This document shows positions 50,374-60,552 of a stretch of DNA of 64,000 bases, piece after piece. Under the pieces are notes generated by a model that saw only the letters and a program-made list of their open reading frames with translations, was not told where the DNA came from and ran no database searches. Within the stretch, counting starts at the first letter, position 1; each line of letters starts with the position of its first letter. The translations under genes and the position numbers were made by a program. Origin of the DNA: Hawksworthiomyces lignivorus (lineage: Eukaryota > Ascomycota > Sordariomycetes > Ophiostomatales > Ophiostomataceae); the NCBI GenBank assembly GCA_002917075.1, contig NTMA01000021.1, positions 558,001 to 622,000 on the forward strand. The letters run 5' to 3'.

Positions 50374-52554
50374 TCATTTATCGCGTATCGGAAGACTGCC
50401 GTGGCTAGATTGAACGAGATCCTGGAGTCTTGGCTCCAGCCTGTCGTGTGTGTCAGTAGGAAGTATCAGCAGGTAAAGTTGAAAATTAGCGACGTACTTG
50501 AGAATTTCAAACGCTCGAAACCTCGAAATATATTTCGTTCCTCGCCTATACGGTTTAAGCAGCTGATCAGGGAAATGATGCTCAACACGACGGCGGCCAA
50601 CCAATCGGACAACAGCAGAGCCATCATGAAATATGGGATCAAATACGAGCAAGTTCGTATCACCTAATTTGGTTTTCTCAATACCAACTATGGTCAGCGA
50701 GTGACCAGGATGCTGCCAGTAGATAGGTGGCAGTGTTGTAGCCCGGACCTTGCGACCAGGCTGATAATTTCCCATCTCAAAATACTGCTCGACGTCGCGC
50801 AGCAACAAGTCCTTTGACCGTCCCGGCTTTTTGTGTTTGAATGCCCGCACTGTGCAAGGAATGTTAAGGCTCTGGAACATAGCAACAGCTTCAGGTGTGC
50901 CAATGTACTTCCGGGTCCACCGGATACCGCCTGTTTCAATCCGTGCCTGAGCGTTAATACCCATATCCCAAGCATTTTCAATCATGTTCTGAATATCAAA
51001 AACACTCGGAAGGTTTTCGCCAAAAAGATTGTGCCCTGTGAATTTAGCTCCAGAAATATACGATACCATTGTCTGGATATTTCGATAGCCGCAAAAACCG
51101 CCTTGTAAATTCGTTAACAAGGTCAGGAAATAGAATAGTTTTGCTAGGTTGGATATTCTTCGGGGCCGCGAGAGGGGAAAAGCAAATACGTACCTTCTCT
51201 CGGTAGTCTGGAAACGTGTTGAACACAGGGGTCGCAAAGGTAGGCATATTCTGTTGTTGGGCTCTGCTCGAGCAGCTGCTTCAAAACAGGGATAACGCCT
51301 TGCAGCAACAACATATCAATAAACATAATCTGCAGAGTTGAAATGGATATAATAAATAGACATACCTCGGTGGCAAACACCCCACTCCTTATTAAGATAA
51401 ACGGCCAGTGCATCCGGCATACGATCCTCATCCGCATATTTGCCGAGTTCAGCTTTGCCAAGACGCTGAGGTTGCCGTTTCTCCGTGCCAACTGTGGCAG
51501 CCTTGCCGTCATTGTGGGCTTTCGGAAGCGTATGCGATGGCTTGCTTTTGTCCTTTGGCTCTAATCCAGTCCAATATGCTAGCCAGGAACGAATAAGGAT
51601 AGATGGCTTGCGGGGCAAGTGTGTGGCATGCGAAGTGCTATGTGTTTCCAGCTTCGATGGCCCGAGTTCGCGGCCTCGGTAACGATCTTCTCTTGAGCTA
51701 TAGGATTCACGGCCACCTTCATGAACTCCATTGCGCCTGCGTTCCCGGCGCTCGCGGTGGCGCTCGTGGTCATCGCTGTGCCTGTGCGCAATTTCTGGCG
51801 TATTCTCTTGATGAGAATGACCATGGCTGTGCTGGCGGGCCTTGGAATATCGCTGTCTCGGGCCGTGTAAATGTTCGCCAGTATTGGGAGAGGTTGCATC
51901 ACGAAATGACGAGGATCGCTGGGGTGTAGGAGATTCTCGGGCCGGAGCAGGGCGTTGCTGGCGTCCCGGTGGTAGAGAAGATGATCTATGGACCTTTGCT
52001 GACTTGGCGCTCCTATGATTTCGTTTTCCTGCCTTTCCCTTGCCTCTACTCCGTTCCGCATTCAAGTTGGCTTGATCTGCACTATTGTTGTTGTCGTGTA
52101 TAATGTCCAAGTTTGCACCATGGCCCGCATCCACACTATCATATTTCTCATCACCCTCATCCACACCCTCATCGTATTCTAGAGCGGCATGCAAGTCGAC
52201 ATGATAGGCCATTTCCGTCAACAGTAAGGATTCGTTACATCCCTCTATGGGACACTCTACGAACTGGGCTTCCATTTCGTCCTCGCTGTCATCGTTATCG
52301 CCATCGCTCATGCTGTCATTGCCATGTTCAGAAAGAGCACTGATCCTGATGGTGTGCGGAATAAGAGTGGCACTTGCTCGCTCAACATTCGTCTTCCCAG
52401 CATTTTCGACTATGTTATCCGCGTCGGCGCCTCTTTGGTCGATAACATCGCGTGCGGCCCAGCGAAGACGTCCTTCATTGCTGCTAGCATCGCTACCGCC
52501 ATCTTCCGTATGAGCAGCGAAACCAGGCTTGCGCTCTGTGCGTGTCTCCTCCAT
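50374..52554 (-). CDS. zup1: C78-family peptidase, ZUFSP/ZUP1 (Mug105) type
   Basis: Cysteine peptidase of MEROPS family C78. The animal ZUP1 and yeast Mug105 relatives cleave K63-linked ubiquitin chains. Exons 52554-51366, 51298-51194, 51101-50498 and 50440-50374 give 654 residues. The N-terminus has one C2H2 zinc finger at about 101-127 (CPIEGCNESLLLTEMAYHVDLH) in acidic surroundings. A 200-residue disordered linker rich in His, Arg and Ser follows. The peptidase domain starts near residue 397 (GVIPVLKQLLEQSP). Its catalytic Cys is C435 in GGFCGYRNIQ, His H565 in YWQHPGHSLTIVG and Asp D586 in LLVFDPIFHDG. Two acceptors (introns 1 and 2) end in AAG; intron 1 was placed by phase and family alignment and is the least certain junction. 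The last intron (57 nt, GTACGT to CAG) is in frame and stop-free. Confidence 0.88.
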
Positions 52555-54053
52555 ACGCTAACGTGAAATCTTGTCAGCCAGCACCAAGAGCAAGCATGGA
52601 TAATTTTATCCTTCTGTAGGATAGCTTGAAGGTTTTATATCTGTGTTGGTTTAACTCACAAGATACAAACTGTGCTGCTATGTGGATGAGCAAGCGTAAT
52701 ATGGTCAGCCTAGAAAAGAACCGTCCTTGAATGAAGCGATAGATTTAGCTTGCTGCGCAAGGCGTGGGTTCGTCTGGGGCTTTGCAGGCGTGCGTCATTG
52801 GCTAATTACGTCCGGTCCAACACAGGGGTCTTGGTGACCCTAGCTTTTCAAGGTCCGCCGTTAGCTGTTTCTTAGAATAAATGACGGGGTCTGTATCGCA
52901 AGCAACGTCTCAAAAGTCGAAATAGAAGAGAAACCCTTTGCAAAGCCGATAAGACAAGGGAGGCGGAATACACGGAAGTTAAAGGAGCTCAAGATTTATG
53001 TTCAAGAAGCCCTGTATTAAAAGTGGGAACAGCAACTTTTGAAAAGAATAATGGAGCATCAAAAAGATATTGAGCATGCCCAACTTCTAATTCTGCGTAC
53101 GACTTCAAGAGGGGAAAATGTGCAAGAATAAGGACTAGTAATAGCAGGCGGGCGTAATGAAGATGTAGAATTAGCGACAAGACTAGAAATAAGAGAAAGG
53201 AGCAAGAGAAAAATCGACAAGAAATAGTTTAGTAGGAGGTTGGGCATATGACTACAAACAAAAGGTCAGCCTATCCAGATTGACTTCTGTGTTTATCTTC
53301 CTCGTGCTTCGCTGAGAGCTTTTCCTCCTTTCTCTCGTTTATAATTCGCCTGACTACATTTCACTTTCTGTTGGCTGGCGTAGATACGAAGCAGTGGGAG
53401 GAGCCCTTGTGGAACCCAACAGTTCCAGTCCGTTTGTGCCTTATTCCGACTTGCAATTTACACTCGATGCTGGTAGTACTATCACCGGAAAACCTGTCTT
53501 TTATAGATACCAACTTCCGAGAACAAAGTATAACATTTATCTAACCACAAAAATTCTGCTCTCTATCAGGTATATAAACTTTACAAACTAGGGCGATATT
53601 GAGTGTAAGGTTGATTTAAGCCGTGATACAACACACTTTCGTGTTTCCTTGTGCAAACATAAGTCGACAAAACAGATTGTCGCTAACATTGTCTTTCTCT
53701 CTTTTCAGCGCAGTTGACCATCAAGAATGTCCTCTTTTCTCCGTTGACGACACGTCACAGGCCAGTCATCCGTAAGCAGAGAGCATGATGACGACAAGCC
53801 TAATAGCTGCGCCATTGTGTTAGTCAACAACGCTTTGAAGAATATGATACAAATAATTGTGTGTAGTCTGCTTTTTACTCTTCTTAGTAGGATGTTCCAT
53901 TTCGTGTAAACTTAGAGCGCTTTTTGTTTTTCTTCTCTCTACTCCCAGAATTTCATATTTCTGCCTGCCTGAAGTCGATAAATATCCACACTTCCCAATT
54001 CAGTGTTGCCTCTAAATTATCTTTGATAAACAAAAGGACCCTCTTGTTCATTT
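52555..54053. other. Intergenic region zup1/seryl-tRNA synthetase
   Basis: 1.5 kb between two minus-strand genes: promoter of zup1 and 3' region of the synthetase. No gene seen; open frames are under 70 codons. Confidence 0.6.
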
Positions 54054-56970
54054 TCATACTTCAACGTTCTTCAATTTGTCTGCAGTCTTGTCTACCTCAG
54101 CTGTGACGGTGTTTACAGCCGCTGCAACTTTCTGCTTGGCGCTCTTGTCGCCAGACTTGGCTTTGACCTTCTGCGAGGTCGAGTCCTTTGGCAGTTCTTT
54201 AGTGAAAGGTAGGAAATCCGGGGTCCTATTGCAGCGTCTTCTGTTAGATACATCTCATGTCTCTGTTTTTTTTTTCTCTGGTTGCTGTTTTGTTGCTTTC
54301 AGGTGTAGAGCCAAAAAGAGAAAAAGAAAAAAATGGATGTAAAGAAAAAAGGAATGTTTACCCAGGCAAGTATTTGCGAAGAGGCTCCGGGATATTGACG
54401 CCATCCGGTGTCTGGAAATTTTCAAGGATGGCACCTGATCGTGTTAGCAAAAGACCACTTTATGTGCGTCAGTTTTCTAGGTCTTACACATCACGCGACT
54501 CGTAGCTGCCAGTGTGCAGTTCAAACTATAGCATAGTTAGTATAGCCTTGTTCCGTTAGAGGGCTATCAAATTTTTGAATTCCCCTACCAGTGAACATAT
54601 TTCTTCTTGGCTATACATGCAGTTAGTTTGGGGGACTTTATATATTAAAGATTTGGCGAAAGGGAAAATCTTACCATCCGTTTGAGTCTTGGTGCCATAC
54701 CGGATCTCAAGGGCACGGGACTGGTCTGTAACGAAAATTTAGTGCATATAAAATACAGAACGGCCAGCAAGGGGATACGAACAGTCGGTACAATTGGAGC
54801 ATGACACAAGCTCCTTGTATTCTGCCTGGAATGGAAACCATGCCCTACAGCATAGAATTAGTAACGAATTCAGCATAGATTAAAACAGAATATGGCATCA
54901 TAGGGGAAATGGAAATCACAAACTCGAGATCATATTTCTTGCTGGCAGTTTGGTTAAAAGCTCCGCTAACAATGGCAACGATCCGGTAAGGTAAGCCTAA
55001 GGACTGGATGAACTCCTCGGAGTTGGCGATCATCTCGTCAAACATCTCATAGCTCTTCTCAGGATCTATGCCGTAGGAGATAAGTGAGCAAAGGTGTCCC
55101 AGAACACCTCGGCGGTGGGGGATTCTCAAGGGATATGATAAGAATCAAACATACCACACAGAACAAATTGCTCGACTTTTTCAAACTGGTGTACACGGAA
55201 AGTTCCCCAAGCATCCTTTCCATGCGACCCAGCTTCACGACGGCTAGAAAATGTGAGTGTGAGAAAATTCCCGATGTTGGTCAATCTACGATAAAACCAC
55301 TTACAAGCATGTGCTGTAGCCGGCATACTTGATCGGCCTATGCAATAATGGTTATCTTCTGCTGACCATACGGGGAGTAGGTGGTATTCAGGCGTACATC
55401 TCGCTAGGTTGCAGCCATTGGCCAGCGTGGTATGCCGAGATTGGTTGCTCAGAAGCTGTTTACGTGTCAGACAGGTCGACCACCTGCGTCGTCAGGAGAA
55501 CGGTGCTTTCGGATATGGCACTTACTTGCTGTATAGGTTCATATTAGCACTAGCGATACATTCGGAAAAGAATAAACCACTTACCAATTAGGTACTTCTC
55601 GGAATCGCCATCAACGACCTGTAGCCATTTAGGTTAGTTCAAGGATGCCCTAGGATGAATTTATTCCTGGTGAGAAAAACAGCATGCCTTGTAGAGCTGT
55701 TCGCTGGGTAGATTGTTAGCATATTTAAGTAATCCTCTTGCGAGCGATAGTATGAAAGCTTACTCGAAATCCTCAAGCTGAGCTGTCTGCGCCATAATAT
55801 CCTTCGACCTAAAATCGTTCGTGAGTATAAGATCCATGACTGGTTACCTAGAAATGAATCTACGGCAGCGCTGGACCTACATCATGAAAGGGGACTGCAG
55901 GGCGGTATAGCCTTTTTTCTGGGTGAGAAATTCAAGGCCGTCTAATTTGGTCAGCGTTCAAAGTTTCTAGTTGAACCATCTGAAAAGAGCAACGTGGACG
56001 CACAGTTGATAATGGCTTGATTTCTATTGATTACGGTGAGCAATCTTATCCTGGGATCAGAATCTAGAGGTTCGAAACTTCTTACAAGAAAACCTAGTCA
56101 AGAATTAGCAAGCAGATTGGAGACGCAGAACAATAGGAGGACTGGTTCGACATACGCCCCAGTTCTTGAGGAAATAGCCTCGATGGCCAACAACCTTGCT
56201 ACACAAAGAACAGTCAGTTAAGATAATTTGCACGCAGCAGTTGAAACAACAAAGCGATGGACTGAGACAGGGGAAAGACGTACACGCCGGCCTCTGGATT
56301 GTATCCGTCGATGCGCAACAGGAGCTCGTGGTGCGACAGAAGGGTTTTCCGGTCCTCTTCTCCGACAGCGATAGCGCGATCCTTTGGCGACCAAGTGCGT
56401 TCGACTACGTTGAAATCCTCGTTATCATGGACGGGAACGGAAGGGTGGATGATGTTGCCGATGGAGCTGAGGGCCTTGTTCATGGCCTTTTCTTTGACGG
56501 CGGCCGAGTCGAGAAGATCCTTCTTTTGCTTCTCGATGGCAATCTTCTCCTGGAGAAGGTCATCTGCGTTCTCCTTGGCCTTCTTTTTTGCGCCGATCTG
56601 TTTCTCTGCGCGTGGCAGTTAGTCACGGTAATATTCACGAGAGAGTCGACGGGCAAACGCGTACGGATATCGTTGATCTTAGCATTGAGCCTGGGAGAGT
56701 TAGCATCCTCCTTACAACACAGTGGTAATCAATGAAGTGCAAAAAACATACTGAGTCGCATTGTACAGCGTGCGTCGGTGGTCCTGCCAGAGGTCAATGA
56801 CCTCGTCTACCACCTCGACAGGCGCATAGCGCTTCTGCAAAAAGAGTCAGAAACAAATAAAGACTCTAGCAAGAGAGCATTAAGAATGTGAGGCTACCCA
56901 CACGCTGGCTCTCTTTGACAGCCTCTGGGTTGCCACCGCGCTCAACGATGAGGTCGAGGACGTCAAGCAT
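54054..56970 (-). CDS. ses1: Cytosolic seryl-tRNA synthetase, 22 exons
   Basis: Class II synthetase charging tRNA-Ser in the cytosol. I reconstruct 22 exons totalling 1470 nt (489 residues): 56970-56902, 56834-56752, 56690-56665, 56605-56284, 56198-56156, 56093-56086, 56023-56004, 55941-55881, 55808-55764, 55703-55688, 55618-55585, 55528-55526, 55455-55398, 55337-55305, 55243-55155, 55065-54924, 54844-54783, 54725-54675, 54610-54589, 54525-54488, 54434-54362, 54225-54054. The N-terminus [18 protein letters not shown] and the following helical arm are typical. The catalytic core shows [24 protein letters not shown] (TxE loop, T244/E246), motif 2 [49 protein letters not shown] and motif 3 [24 protein letters not shown] Lys-rich tail follows. 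The introns average about 70 nt; one is GC-AG. Exons of 3, 8 and 16 nt are supported by conserved residues. Confidence 0.93.
55526..55528 (-). other. ses1: 3-nt micro-exon (CAA) of seryl-tRNA synthetase
   Basis: The trinucleotide CAA sits between a strong acceptor (branch-like GCTAAT, then TATACAG) and a strong donor (GTAAGT). Including it completes an Ala codon and begins a Thr codon, giving LIATSEQP. Skipping it keeps the frame but gives LIASEQP, losing the conserved Thr of the serine-recognition TxE loop. Confidence 0.8.
56086..56093 (-). other. ses1: 8-nt micro-exon of seryl-tRNA synthetase
   Basis: The 8 bases lie between a TGACTAG acceptor and a GTAAGA donor and encode V, F and two thirds of L. 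They give NWGVFLNQAIINYGLEFL, matching the conserved family sequence. Skipping them would shift the frame. Confidence 0.88.
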
Positions 56971-58248
56971 CTTGGGAAATTCTTTTGGCAGTCGTTCCTA
57001 CGTAGAAAGTGACCGCAGGTCAAGTATTTTGTAGAGATGATGTGTTGGGAAAAAATAGAGAAACAGAAAGTGTCACGACCGAGTGTTGGTTTAAGGGATT
57101 GCCTTTAAGTACAAGAGTCACAGACGGGAGCGCTTTTGGGTGGACGTGTAGGATTTTGGAGGTTGCTGGAGGAGTCACTTGTTGAAAAGCACGAGACAGT
57201 AGTATGCATTCCACTTTGCTTGGAAATAAATCTAATGAGGAGCGCAAAAGCAGCTGCTGTGTGCTCGCCCGATTTTTTTTTTTTTTTTGGCCTCTTAATA
57301 GTGACACATATTACTTCATCTTTTCGCTTCTTAATAGGCTTTATGGATTCCAGCTATGCTGGACCGAAGAGGGGCAGGGGAACGTTGGAAAGTACATTCC
57401 ACGAAAGGCCATGGTGGGGTCAATATTGACCGACGTTTGCCTGGTTCGATGAAAAAAAAAAAGCTGAGCCCCTCAGGTTCCCCGATGACACAGTCTCGCT
57501 CGTAACTGATACGGGATATCCAAGGCAGATATTGGAGGAAAGGCGTTCAGCTAATCCTCAATCGACGAACAGTCAGACCGTATGATACAGCTCTCACAAA
57601 TGCTACTTCAATGATGAGTCTTAATTTGCACTGCGGTCCAAAGAGAAAATCGTTTGCCTATTCCTTGATTATACTTGGCGCGACGAAGAACGATAAGTGC
57701 GGCGCCGACGACGTTGGTACGAATTAGGCGAACTGAGAGAGGATCCTCAAAAAAGAGTTGCTAGATGGCCGCACAGCAATCACAATACTCAGTCAGAGGA
57801 GATAAGAAAGAGAAGGAGCTATATCACTGAGAAAAAAAGCTGTTTAACAGTCGTACTCAAAGTAGCCCAAAGCCAATTTGGTAAAAGCCCCTCCAGAAGC
57901 AATGACGGAGAGAAACGTAAATAATCATTGCCTGTCCATGTGCATCTTAATCCTGTTTATAGACAAGCTTTCCACCGTTGTCCTCTAAAAAAACGATCCT
58001 GAAGAAAAAATACTATGAATTGGCAAAGGGACGTAAAAAAAAAACGATTGTGCCACATGAAACACACGGCTGCCTCTCCCAATGCTGGATTTATCCCATC
58101 CCAACCAAATGCAAAACATACCTCCTCTGAGACGACTTCTACGACTGCCGAGTAACAGAGCACAGAACTGAGCTGGAAAACATAATCGAGAAATGAAGTA
58201 GAGACCAAAAGAGAAAAAAAAAAGAATTAAAAAGCTGATGGGAGCCAA
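56971..58248. other. Intergenic region seryl-tRNA synthetase/Rheb
   Basis: 1.3 kb; promoter of the synthetase and 3' region of Rheb. Contains a T run at 57275-57288 and short low-complexity frames. No gene seen. Confidence 0.6.
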
Positions 58249-58979
58249 TCACATCACCAGGCACTTGCCGCCGTCTTGTGGTTCGTTTGGGTTCTGTGAC
58301 TTCTCGATTTGTCCGATCAACAACTCAAAGGCCTTGGCCACGTTAGTGTCGAAGCGGGCGCTGGCCTCAGTCCATGCGCAATCGAATTTCTCAGCCAGTT
58401 TCCGCCCGTCTTCAACAGTGACCTGGCGCTGTTCAGGCCGCAGGTCGCTCTTGTTGCCTACAACGACGAGAGGCACCCAGCTGACACCTAGGTGGTTTAG
58501 GATCTTGTCCCGGATAACGTGGATCATCTCGTATGACTGCTTAGAGGCGACGGAGTAGACGAGCATGTAGCCATGGATTCCTATAAAATGCTTTGAGTTG
58601 AGGATGCTGTATTCATCTTGACCGGCCGTGTCGACAATTTCGGTTGCAAACTCTTGCCCTTTGTACTTGATTTCTTTGCTGAAAGTGTTTTCAATAGTCG
58701 GATAATAACTCTCAATGAAGTGGCCGTCGACGTAACGGACAGCGAGAGAGGATTTGCCTAGATGAGATATTAGAGGAGAACAGGAAAGTGTCGCGAGAAG
58801 AGTTGGGGGCCAAAGGGGGAGAGCGTTGGCCAGGGAGCCGAGGGTGCAGGCTAAGAAGGCTGAAATAGAGCAGGCAACGAATTAGAAGTAAACGAAAGGG
58901 AAGGAAAAGCATAGCGAAGCGTACCGACGGAGCGACTGCCAACAATGGCAATTTTTCTCTGTTTGGACGGCGAGGGCAT
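58249..58979 (-). CDS. rhb1: Rheb-type small GTPase
   Basis: Ras-family GTPase that acts upstream of TOR and amino-acid uptake control in fungi. Exons 58979-58925 and 58757-58249, separated by a 167-nt intron, encode 187 residues. The P-loop GSRSVGKSS spans the intron and has Arg at the third position, the Rheb hallmark in place of the Gly of Ras. The effector region is YYPTIENTFSKE, switch II DTAGQDEYSI, guanine specificity GNKSDL, and the SAK-like loop is replaced by SARFD. The C-terminus GGKCLVM is a CaaX box for prenylation and membrane attachment. The Met at 58566, in mid-protein, is not the start. Confidence 0.96.
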
Positions 58980-60552
58980 TTAAGATAGGAGAGTTGAAAG
59001 GTTGGGCGCACGTGGCTGACGATGGTTCTTTTTCGGCGGGCAAAGTACCTGCTGCGAAGGGTGATGGACGTGTTTCTAATTATGCGTCTTGGTGAAAGAG
59101 GGGGGAGAGGAGAGGAATGGAAGCAGAAGCAGGAAGCGATGTTGAGACGAAGACGTTTTGTTGTAAAACTCTGGCTAAAGTGGGAGGTGTGTGAGAGGGT
59201 CGATGATGTCAAGTACGCGATAAGATTAGGTGAGAGTATATGTACGAATATATATAATAATGATTGCGCGCAGGTTATGATATGGTGCTGAAAGAAGGAT
59301 CGGAGCCAAAGCCGAGGAACGTGGGAAAGAGAAAAAATAGGAGCGGCACTGAAAGGATGCTGGGACGCAGAGGAAAATCGAACGGTCCGACAGAAAAGCT
59401 CTTGACAATCCCAGAAGTATTGTAAGTGCTGGTGTACTCGTACGTAATTTGTCGCAGGCAATAAGGGTCTAGCAAGTTCTTTGCATCTTAAGCTCCAAGC
59501 TGATGTGTAAGATAAGTCCTCTAAAAGCAACCAATTCCACAGCTCCCTTTACATAGCTGTATACCACTGACTTGGCCTTGATTGCTAATCTGCTCAGCAA
59601 CAATAGCCATGCCAGGTGAACTGGGTGTTTTCAGATCGCTACATTTTAACGAACATAATTTTTTTCCTCTTGACCTGAATAAGTGGACTAGTCAATCCAC
59701 CCTCCCCGCCTACAGTTTGAAACAGAGTCAGTAAGGCACTGGCACACTCTGTAGTGTACTTCTGCAGACCAAAGTGTCTGCGCTGGCCCAGTCAAGCCAT
59801 ATTATGTACCAGCTCGCCCTAAAAGTCTAGTCAATGTTACAGACCCGGCGAAAAAAAAGAACATGTAGTCAGCACATTTTGGGAGAACTTAACACACATA
59901 ATACTGTATCGTAATCTAGCGACTTACTGACTTACCTTTCATATATACATACAAAGCGCTCTGGTACTCATCACAACCGGCATTTAAACACATTCATGTT
60001 GTTTCCACATTGATCTTTTTTAATACATTTATGGTGATCGGCGCCTGTATTCTCCGCACCGGCTCATGAACTCTCTGGACTTTTTAAACACTCTCGCACC
60101 TTCTGCGATGAGATAATATGCAGCTTAACTTTCAGAGGCCGCCTGGGACAAACCCGGGCAGAAAAGGCCATGCGCTATTACTAGCCCGTCTCACATGGTC
60201 AACGTCAATAGCAGCAAACACGACACAGTTCCAATTCCGTCTTGTAGCATTACTCTTTCTTTTAGCTTTTATTTCCTAATGGACGGTAGCGGCATACATG
60301 GCAACAAAAGAGCCGTGTGCTCTAGCAACAGCTTTCTCACGTGAAATCAGAAGGCCCTCTCATGCACCCTAAACAACAAGATAAATCTCTCGATAATGTC
60401 TACCTGCCATACTGAAAATTGGGATATCTTTAGTCCCTATACAAATCCTTTAGTCACCCTCTTTTGAACCCTTCCGTCTTCGGTGTCATCAACATCATGC
60501 TAATCGTGGCTTGTCGTTTAATTTTTTTTTCTTTCAAAAGTTGTTTGCCATT
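58980..60552. other. Intergenic region Rheb/wapl
   Basis: 1.6 kb; promoter of Rheb and 3' region of the WAPL gene. A 272-codon minus-strand frame (58712-59530) runs across Rheb exon 1 and its intron in another phase and is a shadow. No gene seen. Confidence 0.6.

Noticed and set aside
10726..58979. A signalling gene cluster (calcineurin B, AMPK beta, Bur1, Rheb)
   Set aside because: These genes are unlinked in strand and promoter, separated by housekeeping genes, and known to be scattered in fungi; proximity looks accidental.
58712..59530. 272-codon minus-strand frame around Rheb exon 1
   Set aside because: Lies in a different phase over the Rheb start and intron, Leu/Ser/Arg-rich, no motif; the spliced Rheb model explains the locus.
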